Part shown: positions 47,065-61,434 of the stretch, piece by piece
How the letters are laid out: each line of letters begins with the position of its first letter
How positions within the stretch are numbered: the stretch's first letter is position 1
NCBI GenBank assembly: GCA_000499405.2
Contig: HG738137.1
Span: forward strand, 1,550,001-1,614,000
DNA length: 64,000 bases
Source of the DNA: Onchocerca volvulus
Lineage: Eukaryota > Nematoda > Chromadorea > Rhabditida > Onchocercidae
Reading direction: 5' to 3'
The notes under the pieces: generated by a model
Told to the model about the DNA's origin: nothing
What the model saw: the letters and a program-made list of their open reading frames with translations, nothing else
The model's database searches: none
Position numbers and translations under genes: made by a program

Positions 47065-50000
47065 AAATATCAATAAGCGGTAATGTACCAAAAAAAGACT
47101 ATGTATAAAAAAAGATAGAAACAAATAGGATTCCAAAAATTTAAGCAAACTATTCATTAGAAAGAGAAAAAAAAAATAATATAATCAGTGCAATTGACAA
47201 CATCGTCCAAAATAGATGTGATAGCTCAAGTCTAACTGGAAATATGCTATAACTGAAAAAATCAAGACTGAATTCTAATCAGATATAAGACCAAATCTGG
47301 AACGATTAAGAAAGATTCTACTTAGAAAAAGATTTGAATTTAAAAACCCAACTTGATGAAATTAAGGCCGGATTTTAAACCTGGAAGGATAATAGCAAAT
47401 ATAACTTGAATGTTCTAAAATATGAAACCAACAGATAACTCGTTAGACTCAGGGAATTCAAAATTAATTGGATTCGGAATCAATAAAGATCATAGTTGAA
47501 ATTAACGAAAATTGGAGCTAGATAGAAGTGCTTTAGAAATAATCGGAAAAACTTGGGATCAGGCGTAACTTGGAATTAACCAACAATAGTTCAGGATTAG
47601 CAAAAACACCGATGAATTAATGAAATAGTTTCACAATTAACAACGTAAGTTATGCCTAAGATATTTACATAGCTCATTAGCTAACATCTTGAGGATGTCT
47701 CCACGTTACAGTGCACTAATTTTATTCATAAACTGATTTAAACATCGATACTTAGCTTCATTTTCATACTAAATGCTTTGAATAAAACACCAAAAACTTT
47801 GATTAGAATAACAGTTTGATCGAATTAAGACCCAAGTGGAAGTTTAGTCTGGATCCTTTAAATAAAAGCCAAGAGAACGAAATCCCATACCGAATAATTC
47901 ACATCAGAAAAACTAAAAACGGGATTTCCGACAGCGCGGCCAGTGTCCAGTCCATATGTCTAGATATGAAAATTTTTGGGTCAAAATCCTTCAATTTTTC
48001 AATATTTTTTCTTTTGCTTCTAAGATTTTCCGGTAGATTGATTTTAGTGAAAATATCTTAAACAAAAATGTCTTGAACTCAATTTTATGTCAAGAAAGTT
48101 CATGGACGGCGTAAATCGCATTGATCCATTTGTAACATGAAACCTGCGAGTAAATTTATCTTTGGGGAGAAAAAATTTATCTTTTTTGTTTTTTCTTCTT
48201 TAGCTTCATCTTTAGAAACAATTTTACCTCTTCCATTTTCTTTATTGAAATTTCCGCAAAATTGAAAAGAAATATGCTAAAACATTTTTGCTCGATTTTT
48301 GAAAAAAAAGAACTTATCAATAATACATCATAATCATTGATCTCAGATTAGGGTCTCGTTGATATAATCGATACATCATTCTCAGCACAAACAATTTCAT
48401 GTATTCTTGGCTTATTTCGTCGAATTTAATACACTTTGCAAATTTACTATCAAATATTCCTTGGCTTATTTAGCTAACATACTATAATTGCTGCTTAGAA
48501 TTCATTTAATAAGATTAGTATATTTAGTATATCTTGGCTTATTTTTGCAGGATTAATTTCAAGCCTATTCTGTAAATTTTTGTTAGCTTATTTCGGAAAG
48601 TTTTATTATGAAAAAAAGCTCCGTTTATCAACATTTAATATCATTTTCTTAGTTTGTTTGACACTTTTGAGATATCAAGTTGACACTGTGTGACATTGCC
48701 AATTTGCTCTAACTCAAATCGATTCTTATTATGTGCCCTGCTTGGTAGTAACTATGGCCGATTACCCCGCTTAAAATTTAATTTCCGTTTTGATTTTTGA
48801 ATTCATTTCAATTTCGAATGCAAAAGATATGTTAATGATTCATTGAAGTACATTAGTAATAAAGCATATCCGGTATATTTTACTCATGAAATAATTAAAA
48901 TTTGATTTCAATTTCAAATTCAAATATATTGACAATTCGTTGAAACAGGAATAATGAAACATATTTGATGTATTTTACTAATATTCAGTCCGGATATATT
49001 CTGTTCATTTTTCTTTTTTTTTTTAGCTTTCCATGTGGAAAAAACAAATTGTCAAATAATCATTAATCTAAAAGGTTAAATATCAGGTAGTCACTAATAA
49101 AATTATTAATATAAATTAATATAAGAGAATTATTCCGGAGGAATTAATCCAGTCTTTATCCTGGGACTTTTTTTTTCTTTTTGATGCATAAATAAGAATG
49201 ATATGATTATCCTAGATATAATTAAATAGGCTAAAATTAATGTCAGAAGATAAAGAAACAATTTATTGCTATTGAAAACTTAATTAACTAAGACAAATAT
49301 CAGCTTAATTAAAAAGAATTAGGATTACATTGGACAGATACGCATGTAAGGTCAAAAAATAGATGGATGATGAATTTTTATGACAATTTTATTAAAAATT
49401 TACTATTCTTGACCAATGAGACTTCTCAAAAATCAATACAGCGAATGACTGGCCATCTGAATTGCATTTGGAAAGCTATCATCAACTGAATTGATCGAAT
49501 AAATGTATCCATTCTGGAAAAAATGTGCTATTCCGGAAAAGAAAACAAATTTCATATTATCAAAATTAATTATAAATCAATGATAGACCATCACATCCAA
49601 ATAATGATTAAAAATGTTAGATTTTTACTTTTCAAAAAAACATACAAAAAATGAATTTAAGTTAAACTTTATCACAGTGACAACTTACATTAAAAGAATA
49701 TCTCATATGCACAGAGAAGTTTTTATCGTAATTTCAGTTTTGTTAAATCTATGAAGTTTTTGAAATTTCAAAAAAAAAGGGGAAAAAATTATGAAGAAAA
49801 TTTCCTCGTCTTTACTCGTTTAAAAAAAAATAGGCATGTCTATATAAAAAAGGTCTATTCGAATACAAGCCTGTGTCAAAATTTGAAAACAATCGGTGAA
49901 GAACGTGCGAAGATCCGTGGGCCGTGACAGGGAACATTCATATTTTTATTTACTTAGATGATATATACAAAAAATCTTATTATCTCTCTACTTTCTCGAC

Positions 50001-51604
50001 AATATTTGGGAATGTTTCCTCGCTTTCTTCTTTTTTTCTGAGTTCGAAATTTTTCATATTCAATTTTTTAATTTTCAATCTTCAATTTTCTTCCTTACTT
50101 TATTCTATTTCTAAGTTTGCACTACTCAACTTTTCTTCTTTTTGACAACAAACGCTTACTAAAAAAACTATACTTCACCTAATCTCCATAACCAAATTCG
50201 CATCATCTAACAAATATCAAGGAATTAAAATAAGTAAACTTGTATTTTTCCAATTCTTGCCATCATTCTCAAAATTTATCATTTACATCTGTCAAGTCAC
50301 TTTTCATAAGTGATAAGAAATTCGACTATTATTGTTTTTGCAATTATCAAGGAATCATTATAAGTAAGCTTGTATTTTTCATGAATTTATAATCCAAATT
50401 TAACTGCCATATTTTTGAGCCCTTTTCATTATTATTCCTTCATTGTATTTTCCTATAAAAGATCCGTTTGGATATTATATATAATCCTCATTTGAAGATG
50501 AAGAAATGTAAAGACCCGAAAATTCAATAATTTTCAATTTAAAGTTTGATAATCAAATTTTGAAGCGTGCAGATAAATTCACAACAATATCATTTTAGTT
50601 TTTAATTATTCGACTGCTCGCAAATGTTTCGAAAAAGACGTATCAATGATCAATTTTTATTCGCCTGAGAAAAACACCGGATTGTTGAAATAATTAAAAC
50701 GGATGCGAAACTTTTAGTTATATTAATCAAACATGAAATATAGGAGAAATTCTAAAGACTTAGAAATTAAATTTTTTTTTTTGAAAACTATTAAGATATC
50801 ACTTAATCAAGATTTCGATAGCACAAATTACTCCAATTCAATTAAAATGAAATGAAAAGTTGAACTTAAGACAAATACTAGCCAAAAAAAAAAAAACCAT
50901 CAATCGAAAACATTATCTTCTTAAAAAAAAAAAATGCCACAAGCAATACTTGAAACATTAAATCCAGATGCACTTTATGTACAAAACATTTTTGAAAGGC
51001 ATCGTTGACATGACATATTAAAAAACTTGTGCCATAGAAAGCCCAATATGTATTTCTTATATTTGAAAGCTTGATCGAAATTTGAAGTAAATTAAGAAAA
51101 TTCCAATTAAAAATCCGAGTTTGAGCATTTTCAAATCTGAAAAAAGTGAAAGAAAAAAAATTCTTTTTCTCATAGATCAAATATAAATGAAAAAAGCGTG
51201 GAAGTCAAAATTAGCTAATGAAGCAGCAAAAAATGAAAACAACCTACAACAACTTACAACGCAAAACTGGCAGTGGTAAAGTTATCGGATTAAAAGAACT
51301 GAGCTTTAGAAATGGTAATAGTACGCTTTTCCTGTTCGTTTTATCATTTCACTTATTTGGTTTTGAAATGAAAGATTGTTGTTCTACTCCATCATTAGCA
51401 CCTTTCTCTTTCCTTGCAGCGAATCAATTCTGAATAACATAAGCTTCCCCTATTGAAATATTTATCTATTAAATTATCCATTATTTTTGTTTTAAATTTT
51501 TTGTAAATAGTCCTATTGTGAATTTTTGTTTTTAAATTTTTCCCTGATTTTTCTTCAGCTCAACTTCTTAAATATCCACACTAACATATCACAGAAATAC
51601 GTGT
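47065..51604. other. Intergenic between the orphan gene and dot-1
   Basis: About 4.5 kb of AT-rich DNA with no exon supported on either strand. Open frames near 47816 and 49924 lack splice or family support. A Helitron fragment lies at 49840-49958. Confidence 0.5.
49840..49958 (-). mobile_element. Helitron 5' fragment
   Basis: On the minus strand it starts TCTAAGTAAATAAAAATATG at 49958, then has GTTCTTCACCGATTG, TCAAATTTTGACACA and GTATTCGAATA, and finishes near TTTTTTATATAGACATG. The order matches the first half of the 12-kb element. Its 3' half is missing. Confidence 0.75.
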
Positions 51605-54600
51605 TTACTCATCAACAGAAGACCTAACACTGTCGGTGGATTCAATATTTTTTGCTACTGTATAAGAAGTGGAACATGAAATTCGTGCTTCACTTTCATT
51701 TGTCACAGTTGCAGAAGCAGGAACACAAGGGAGTGCAGAAGATTTCTCGGATGATGGCAAAAGCGTTACGGAAGACAGTGTTACGTCAGTTACCGGACGT
51801 ACAGTTCCTGGTATGATACTCTTTTCTTTACGTTTTTCACCTCGTGCACGTCGTTCTTTTTCCGCACATTTCGCTGCACTGTCTACCTGTTAAATAAAAT
51901 ATTCCTGGAATTGAAATTTTAACAACAAATTCAGTTTAGAATACAAGCAACTATGTATAAACATATTTACAAGCTTTTTGTTCGCTCATATGTTGAAAAT
52001 AAAAAAAAAGGAATTTTTTTCTTCTAAAGTTACATTGAAATAAAAGATGTAATACTTTGAAATTTGGGATTATTTCCGAGACAATCTGCATCTGAAAGAC
52101 AAATGCATCGAATTAAAAAATATTGAACCTAAAAAATTCTCTTTTTCAAAAGAGTTCCAGTGGTAAGAAAATCTTACTTCTAAAGCTTTGGCGACAATAT
52201 CTTGGATTTTCCGCTCCATTTCCTCATCATCTTTCGGATCACTGGGCTGCTTATTGGATCCTGAAAGTGGCTTTTTGGCGACGCCGTTTCGGATCTGTCG
52301 TTGCCGTGAGCGCTTCAGTGGAGTGGCGCCAACAGAAAGAGAAGTTAAGGTCGATTGAGTGGAAGAATGATGATGCCCGAAACCGCCTCAAAAATATATT
52401 ATTGTGAATTTTACTTTCAGATATGTCTTATTTTGCGAAGCGAAAATGGAATTTCTCTAGTCAGTATTGGAAGGGAAAATTCGTTCATTTTCTGTTTCAT
52501 TTTGCTAGATCTCAGAGCATATTAAATATTTTACTACCTGGAGCAGATGAAAATGTTAGGATAGCACTATCCGACTGCGGCGACAATAGACCGTCTTGTG
52601 CTAATATTCCATGGTTACTAACATCTGCGGCAACGTTTCCGATTATATCGCCCTGAAATTATTTGATTCAACGAAATATACCATAAACTTAGATCTGAAA
52701 TAATCAGCTCCCGTGAAATTTATGTTTCCTGTTAAGTATAAGATTTCGGTAAGATCTTACGAAAATTTGACCGGCTTATAGATTATATTTATATATGCAA
52801 TTTACCTCATAAATTATTTCTTGTTTTATATCAAATCTGCTCAAATTTCCGAGAATTATAGAATTTCTATGTGCCTCACATGATATACTTAAAAGCCGAT
52901 AATATACAAATGAATTTAACCTTATCTGCAAGTTGTGTCACTCGATTCAAAAAATTTTTATTGTGTGCAGTCAGAGCTTGAAAGTTTTCAGCAAGTACTA
53001 GAGAATTGGCAGCGCAAAGCGAACTCAACAACTGAGTGTTGGTATTTGAAAGAATGGCAGTATTATTTGCATTTTTGGCAGATTCCAATTCTTCACGCCG
53101 ACGTACTTTAATTTCTAATTGCTGATTGGACATCTCCAGTGCAGTAATTTCACTTTCCAGAGCGGCACATTCTGCCTGAAAATCACGCTACATTGGTACA
53201 ATTCAGGGAGAAACATTAAGGAAAGAATATGAGGGGGGGGGGGGGGGGGGGGGGGGGGGGAAGTGCACATAGACATATATTGCTTAAACAAATAAGGAAT
53301 TTTTTTTAACAAAGATGCAATGCTAAAAACTAGGTTATATCTCCCTTTTTCTTATCTCATATTTCGACAACATCCCGACACAAGCCTATTTAATACCGAA
53401 AAAAATCAATTCTTTGTTGTTTTTTTTTTTTTCAATTTAAAAACTTACCGTAATTTTCTTATGATGTGCAACAATTTCTTTTGCATTTTCCAATAACAAA
53501 CTTGGTGTTGATGCTTCAATACCTAACTCTTCAATTCGTGCATAAAAACAGTTCATACCCGATGAACGCAGATTTGTTATTTGTTTTGTTATAGCATCAA
53601 TTCGTGATCGCAGCAAATTTCGGTATGACTGAAATAATTGTCGAGATATAGAAGATAATTACCTAATTCCAAACTGCAAAAACTGGATTTTTAGCACCTA
53701 AAGTAAGCATGTCAAGTAAACCTTTTGCAGCTCAATTTGAGCTCTGATATCATCTGCGAAATTTTCTGCCTTCATCTTTTCCAATTGTGCTTCGAACATA
53801 ATGCGCATTGATTCTGAAATTATAGAAAATTTATGAAGGTCTTCCAGCGCTAAAAATATGGTAACTTCCTTTTCGCTTAAAAATTAATAACCTTTGCATA
53901 TACTCCTTTTGCAATCTTTGAATTCTAAGCAAAAAAAAAAAAGAAAAAAGAAAAAAATTACAATTCGTAAAAGGAAATTATAAAGATATAACTGACTTCA
54001 CAAATAAAGAATCATATTGCCTTAGTTTTAAGCCCACATTCTATGCTTCCGCAAAGGTAATGTATTCGTTACAAACAACATTAATTATAGACCTATATCC
54101 TGAGAAATCATAAATTTTTTTTTCCGCATTCAAAATTTTTGGCAAAATATTTCAAATGTATTGGAATTGAAAAAAAAATCCAGAAATTAAATATTTTTTA
54201 CGAATTAAATCATTGCTTAAAAATGAAACTACAAATTATTCCAATCAATAAATAGAAATCAAAAAATTAAAATTATTAATAAAAGAAAAAAGCAGCTTAA
54301 AACTCGGAATCACTACATCTATTTTAAGTAGTAGCTAATACAATAAATTATGAAAACAATTATATAAAAACTAAAATAATACTTACCAAGCATTTGATTT
54401 AATGCTGGATATTTACTTTGCTGCAACAATAATTCCGGTTTATTTTCTATCGTTGCAATATCAGCATCATCACCTACTGCTCGATCCAGCATATTTCGAT
54501 CCATCGCTGCCGGATGTGATGATATATCTGATACATATACTAGGGACGGATCATGCACCGGTGATGCAGTATGAGTGGTTGCTGTACGAGTCATACGATG

Positions 54601-57600
54601 CATCAAATCGATCGTCTCCCGTGTTTCATCATCAGCAAAAGCCTGAAGTTTTTCCGAAAATTAATGGAAAAAAAAAAAAAAAAAAGAAAACGCTAAGAAT
54701 TTGCATTTTTTCTATAGTATTAAACATACAGCATCTATATACAAATAAATTACACATACACACATACATATATATATATACATATGCACAGACATACAAT
54801 TTTGTACACAACACTTTATCATGAATGAAGAGATTGGAAAACAAACAAACAAACATACATACACACAGAGTACCGCACAAAACTTCATTTCTAACCACTC
54901 AGCTTCCAATTTTTTTTTCATCATTCCAAAAAAAGTTCATATAATCATACTTTTTAGACGAAAAAAAAATAAAATAAGCTTAAAAATAATAAAATTTCTA
55001 TCTCTTCTACTTTTTCTTCCCAACTGTTATACATTTTGATCTCTTTTTGTTTTTTGTTTTTTTTTTTTTTTTTTTTTATGGAGGGGGAGGTGGGGAAAGA
55101 GAAGCAGGAAAAAAGAAGAAATGACGAAAAAAAAAAAGATCAAATCGTAGTCAGAACTGATTAAATGATGGATCGATAGATGAATGATAGATGAATGAAC
55201 GATTGTTTTGATGTAGTGATAAACGGATAACTAAACGATCGATCTAGTCGGATGACTCGATGATCAATTGATACTGACTGGAACTGTATAACTTGATTCA
55301 CTAATTCAGTGAATGTCTAATGGATCGAAAGGATTCTATACTTTACCAGTGGAATACATCATAGATAAAGCGCTGAAATCTAATCAACACTTTTTTTTTT
55401 TAAAATTAATTTCATTTAATTTCAAAATAAATCATTAAAGATAGGATTAACTGCCAAAAATTTTCTTGCCTAATTTAAAAAAGGACAATATACTACGATA
55501 AATTTGAATATTTTCAAACTGCAAAATGTTAGCTTAAAAATTCTTCAGTAATTACATTTACGACATAAATCAGTTTCAATTTATATCAACTTCTCATCAC
55601 AAAATAAATGAATATTTGTAAAAACGCATATTCTAATTCAATCAAAACTAGTTATTTCAGTTAGCGTGTTCTACTCTTTCTCCTCCTTTCTGTTCGCTTT
55701 TCCTTATTGCTGCCTTTTTTTCTTTGATTTTACTTTCCTTACTAATAACATTTGTAACAGTTGGAATTCAAATCTAAAAACCCTTAAAAAAGTATGGTTG
55801 AAACCATAAGAATATTCGTTTGATTCATGTATTTTACGCACTTAATGGATTCCAAAAAAGATTCGTAAGCCACACAGTAAGAAACAAATCAAACATAAGA
55901 TTCTAAAACTGAACAGAAAGTAGAAATAAAATGGCATCTAGAAGCCTATCTTCGGATCAATTTCTAGAATTAGCTATATGAAGTTAGATAAACTATTTTA
56001 CACAAAAAACAAATCTACTTTCCCAAAAGACTCCATTTTTTAAGGGTGACAGTACTTAATCTATAAGATGATACTTATGAGATGACATTACATGCAAAAT
56101 AATTATTCACTCTTCTGATCTCTACCTACATAAGAAAAAAAACTACTCATGTGTCAGATAATGTCAAAAAAATTTTTAAAAATATTTTGGCAGAATTCTT
56201 CAAAATATTATAATTAAATTTGAATTCAAATGCTATCTATAATTTCATTCCAGTGCCATCCCACAGGTAGCAAACTGAAATTCCAAAAATTGTTAGATAA
56301 ACAACATGCGCTATCTTTCCATGAATAATACGGAAGTTTTAATTACTTTTCCATGAAAAGCAATTCATTACCTCTTTTTTACGAAATTTTTACTTCTTTG
56401 GGAACATTAGAAGAAAATTAAATTAATTCTATACTAAAATTTGATGTATAAGGAATGGAAAAAATAAGATAGATAAGAGAAACTCTGAAAAAATAAAAAA
56501 AATGACTTTGAAAAAAAAAAGTGAAATTTACATTTTCTTAAATAACAAACAAACTTGCAGGAAGAAATAATCGGAATGAAAATGTTTGGAGTAAAAAATT
56601 TCAAGTTCAAATATAAAAACTAGTCCCAATTATTAGAAGCTGTCATTAAAGTTTAGAAATGAATGCAATCTTTTAATAAAAAGAATAGAAAGTGAATGCA
56701 ATACTCACAAACTGTTTACCCAAATGGCAAACTGCTCAAACAAAACGATTCAATAATAATCTTTCATCTAGTTTATTATTGAAGTTATCATTTAGCTCTC
56801 GTTCGTTAAATTTATCAGTTGGACACGCTTCAAAAAATTCATGATTTGTTATGTATTCTCATCGTACAAAAGTCACAATTCTTTTCCTTTTGCTCTTTCC
56901 TCAAAGAATGTGAAAATATATTTAACCTTGCTAGCAGCAGGTATTTTACGAGGTCGTCCACGTTGTCCAGTTTTACGTATTTTTCTTGATGGAGCATAAT
57001 CATAATCCGGTGTTGGCCACTTAGAACTGCGAACTGGTAAAGCATTCTCTGCTGAAGCCGATGTAGTCGTACGCTGACTTTTTATTTTCATTGAACAATA
57101 TTCTTGCCATTTGCGACGCGTCGTTGGACCGGTTCTGGAAATGTAATACTGAAGACAATCCTATCATTGGATAGAAAAAAATGAAGTATATCATTCAGAG
57201 ACTGTTCATCTCAAGAAAATTGGAGCTTAATCAAAGGAACCTACTGCTACCATAGCTGACAACATCAGTATTCATTATCGACCATTCTTAAGTATTATTT
57301 AATAGATGGTTTCGATACCAGTATAACAACTTATGCTAACACTTAGGGTTGATATGTAGCTCTGTCAAATAAATCGAAATTAATTCAAAAACTTTAAACT
57401 TCAAGCTCACAACTTTAGTTGAGATAGAACAATTAGACTTACGCATAATCATCATCATCCGAAAGATCCGAGTTCGGATGCTTGTTATTTCTGCTTAGCG
57501 GTGTTGGACTTCGTTCGTGATACGTTGGTGTGTGACTTCGACCAACTGTTGGTGTAGCACCGCGGCGATTAGCCATTCCAGAGAGACTATTCGGTAACGA

Positions 57601-60600
57601 TGCGCTAGATTCTCGACTCCAGCACCGGAAACTATCACGTGATGTTTTACTTGATGTTGATGATCGTCTGCTACCATCCGAACTATTGTGTTGTTTTAAC
57701 GCAGGATTTCGTTGTGAGAGAAAATATTTTTCTAACTAAAATATACTTCAATTATTACTTTACTTCATAAATCTATTTCCAAAAGTACATCCAAATCTCT
57801 AATCGATTTAAAAAAAAAAAAAGCTTGCCGAAAATTAAATTTCGCATGGTGACTTTAAGATTACCATAAAAAAAGAAAAAAAAAAATGGAGAGTGCCACA
57901 AACAAATGACATCACTTCGAATGAAGAAGAGTCAATATTTATATGAGCAAAATTTTTATTCCTATATTTTGCTAGCTTTAGAACGCTATATTTTGACTCT
58001 GTTGATTTACTTTAGCTCGATTGATGACATGATGATAATACGCCACATAGTTACTTGTCCAAGAACATGCATTCTCACACTGTGACATTTCGAAAACGTC
58101 CAAAATTGCTGATATATCTAAAGAATTTGTCTACAGTTGCATTTTATTTACAAACAATAACAATGATCAATCGACTATTATTTAATGAAGATCTAGTTCA
58201 ATGATTAAACTTTATCGTAGATTTTAGCGAACTAAATCTGAGATAAAAATTAATCATTGAACCAAATCATTGTGATGTACATTTATCAGCGTTTAAAAAT
58301 TGATTTTTGTCCTAAAAATTTGGAAAAAGGAGGAAGGAAAGCCATCATTAACGATGTCCTGTTGCTCGTTAAGTCGATATATTAAATTCATTTCATAGAT
58401 TTTTTTATTTCTGACTAATGTCGAGTTAATGAGTAAAAATATTTTTTCAGAATGTAAAAAAAAGAAATACACCACATCTCTCACTGCAATATAGATAGAC
58501 AAATTTTTGACTCATATAATCAAGCATATACACAACTGAACAAATCTCTTGTGAAAATTCATGATTTGTGAATGAAAAAAGAAAACAGTACCGTTTAAGT
58601 GTCTGTCTGTAATCGTTCGATTAGGTAAACCATAAGGTTTAGTTGAAATGATTCGCGTCCCATCTTTAAGTTCGCTCAAAAGTTCTCTTAAAAAGCGAAA
58701 TATTTGACATACAAAATCGGAAGTTGTACTCGACACTTAAGTGAAATATGGCCAATTTTCTATTTTCAATCTAACTACTTACAAGTTCGAAATTCTTAAA
58801 TCCTCGATGTTTGAACTGTGTTAGCGGTAATCAAGATGTTTTATTTGAACTTCAATTCATCACAATTCTAATTTAATTTTCACCTAAAACTCACAGTCAC
58901 TTACAAAGTACTTACACAGCAAACTAAAACAAACCTTTTTATGCGAGTTTCTAGTTCAGCTGTAAATGCGAAGTTATTGATCAAAATAATTGTTGCTTCT
59001 TTGGTAATCAGATCACGAAATTTTTCATCTAAGAAATCTCCTTTATGTAATTCAAATGGTCTAAATTTTTTGCCATACCATTTCATCCACCTGAAAACAA
59101 CAAAAACTTGAAATCAGCCAGCATTCATGGAAAAGATGTTCCTTCTCTCTAAAAACAACTATTAAAATCAAAAAATTTGCAGTTTTTTATCTATTATTAT
59201 TCCCTGAAATAATAATGCATGAAAAACTGTTATAATTCTTCATATACATAAGATCCGTAAGATTCGATAAACGATAACGCACTTTTTAAATTCAACTGAA
59301 AGATTTTGGGCATAACGATTGGGTAATGAAGCAATTTCTATGCCAACTGCTTTTCGTATTTTGGAACCACCGGCCATGTGAATGACCAACTGACCAACTC
59401 CACTTCCAAGATCAACGAAAACATCCCGATCCTGAAACAACATTACCAAAATTACTATCATATCAACCAAAAACAACTTCTTTCTCTGATCAACCTATTT
59501 TCGGTGGCATGAGTAGCTTAATAATATACCATTTTCAAAAACAAAAACAATTACTAATAAAGCAATGAAAAAAGACTGCGTATAAATAAGATAATTATAT
59601 AGGACAAAACAAAGAGTAATCCAAAGCCACATTTACTACCTCATCCATTTACTACTTCACTATCCTTTAATTAAAACAGAAATGAGTAATAATACAAATA
59701 TGAGAAAATTGAAAAGAAAAATCGGGTGAGCGTAGTTTTAATGTTATTACAAGATAAATGAACTTTTTAGAAACATTGATAAGAAGAATTTGAGTTTTCA
59801 CAATTTCAAAAAAGAAGAAAAACAAATACAGCATAAGGTAAAAAGCATAAGAAGTATTCAGAATGCAAAACTATAAATCTCAAAAAGCTTTTAAAGATGA
59901 GCCAATCCAGTCTAATTAAATATTTCACAAACCTTTGGCACAATTTCTTGAATGATCATTTGCATTCGATCAAATGACGTTTCACCGTAAGTTTGTGATG
60001 AGAATGCTTTATAATGATTATTTAAAAGATGCACATTGTCTACAGCACGATTGTATGCTCTTGTACAGATCTGCCTTAGCAATACTGGATTTGCCCGTTC
60101 TGCTGACCAAATTTCACCACCTGGTTTCGTTGCACCTTTCCACTACAAATTTAGAACATTGATTACTGGAAACTCTTATAAAAAAAAATACTCTCTGAAA
60201 ATGGCTTTTTTTTTTTCAAATTAATATAGCCATTTAATATTTGATAAAATGATTCTGCAATACTTTAGTTTCAAGCTCCATAAAATACTGTTTCGGAAAG
60301 GAAAAATTACGAGAGCAATGTGTTTAAAAAACCATAATAACAGATACAACGAGACTTGCAGTGAAGCAGTGAGTCTCATGCAATTAAAAGAGAATGAGGT
60401 TACAAATTATTGCATTTATACTAAGTTGAATCAAACAAGTATCGTGAATTAATCTAGATAGGCATAATTTATAAGCACAATTTTTTTTTCTTTAAAAATA
60501 GAAATTTTGGAAAGGAGAATCGAAATTGAAAAATCTAACCAGCTGGGTAAATGTAGGGCAAGTCTTGTTGAAAGCATCCAACAACGCCGACATTTGTTGA

Positions 60601-61324
60601 AAGCTGAAATGATAGTTTTACATATTCTATATGTTTTTTTCCAAAATAAAGTTCTGGAAAATCTTAAAATACTTTAATATCTAATTTCAAAAATCGATTC
60701 CTATTGGATTACGTAACACCTATATTTCGAAAACTTTGAATAAAATCAAATAAAAAATAACTTACTCCCGTTTATCAATTGTATCAAGATTCAATCCACA
60801 ATGTTGTCTTAAAATGAAATTAAGCTCAGGGAATGATGAAAGCGCATTTCTGAAATATAAAGACATAAGAAACTATAAGTTATCCTGTCTCTTTTATTTG
60901 CTTTTGTTTTATAATTTTTGGAATCATTATGCTGAATACATTCTTTATATGTCATCAAAATATTTGCAATTTGGAAATTTCCAATGATTCGAGAAACAAT
61001 TCAAGGTCATTTAAGAATAGTATGACATCACTGCATCATACAACGATGTTTTATTTGAATTCGAAAAAAAAGTTACCTCACAACATCTAGAATTTCTTGT
61101 CCTTCGCTATAGCCAGAAACTTCTCGTAATGGCCACATAAAAGTAAGTGGTTCACCACCAAGTGGGCTAGCTAATTTCAACTGTACCCGTGGTTCTTCGA
61201 GGCATGCCGGACTTGCCGACAACTTTGAACGGCTCGATGACCGTGATGAGGTAGATTCTTCAGAGTATTTGGACGTGGACGGATCCGGATCATGCCCTGT
61301 TGAATCTTTTTCCTCCTCGCTCAT
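51605..61324 (-). CDS. dot-1: DOT1 histone H3 lysine-79 methyltransferase
   Basis: Exons: 61324-61077, 60849-60766, 60603-60540, 60142-59933, 59431-59283, 59090-58935, 58686-58592, 58117-58011, 57735-57443, 57134-56927, 54642-54387, 53813-53722, 53628-53449, 53175-52921, 52652-52538, 52386-52178, 51886-51605; phases close to 1000 aa. DOT1 methylates H3K79 on nucleosomes using SAM and is not a SET protein. The catalytic domain spans about 45-375: YGETSFDRMQMIIQEI (D1 region), VDLGSGVGQ (208-216, SAM binding), KWYGKKFRPFELHKGDF, NNFAF (290-294), RIISTKPYG, CSWTSNYVAYYHHVINR, LEKYF. An AT-hook RGRPRK lies near 527-532. Residues about 625-800 align with the DOT1L coiled-coil region that binds AF10-type partners (ARIEELGIEASTPSLLLENA). 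The tail is Ser-rich and basic. Human DOT1L is longer (about 1540-1740 aa) in the disordered C-terminus. Confidence 0.95.
53233..53260. repeat. G28 homopolymer in dot-1 intron 13
   Basis: Twenty-eight consecutive G on the + strand, in a window that is otherwise strongly AT-rich. In the dot-1 pre-mRNA it is a C run located 58 bp downstream of the exon 14... acceptor side of intron 13 (53176-53448). The length may be imprecise because homopolymers of this size are hard to sequence. Confidence 0.9.
54643..56926. other. Largest dot-1 intron (intron 10, 2.3 kb)
   Basis: It contains the CA/TACA-rich stretch at about 54744-54865, a polypurine tract at 55079-55137 (GGAGGGGGAGGTGGGGAAAG onward) preceded by a T run, and AT-rich filler. 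No internal exon is needed, since exon 10 (AT-hook) joins exon 11 in phase. Confidence 0.65.
54744..54865. repeat. CA/TA-rich microsatellite
   Basis: ACACATACACACATACATAT and TATATATACATATGCACAGA, later AAACAAACAAACATACATAC. Imperfect simple-sequence DNA within dot-1 intron 10. Confidence 0.8.
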
Positions 61325-61434
61325 TATTTCCGGATTTCCTGTATACTTTCTAGCTTCGATTCAACTGGAATGATAACAAGAGAATTGAAATATTGGCCAC
61401 GAAATGATATATCCACAATTAGTAAATAACTCAC

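Noticed and set aside
54632..54924. Cys/Tyr/Val-rich minus-strand frames
   Set aside because: They translate the CA/TACA microsatellite in dot-1 intron 10.
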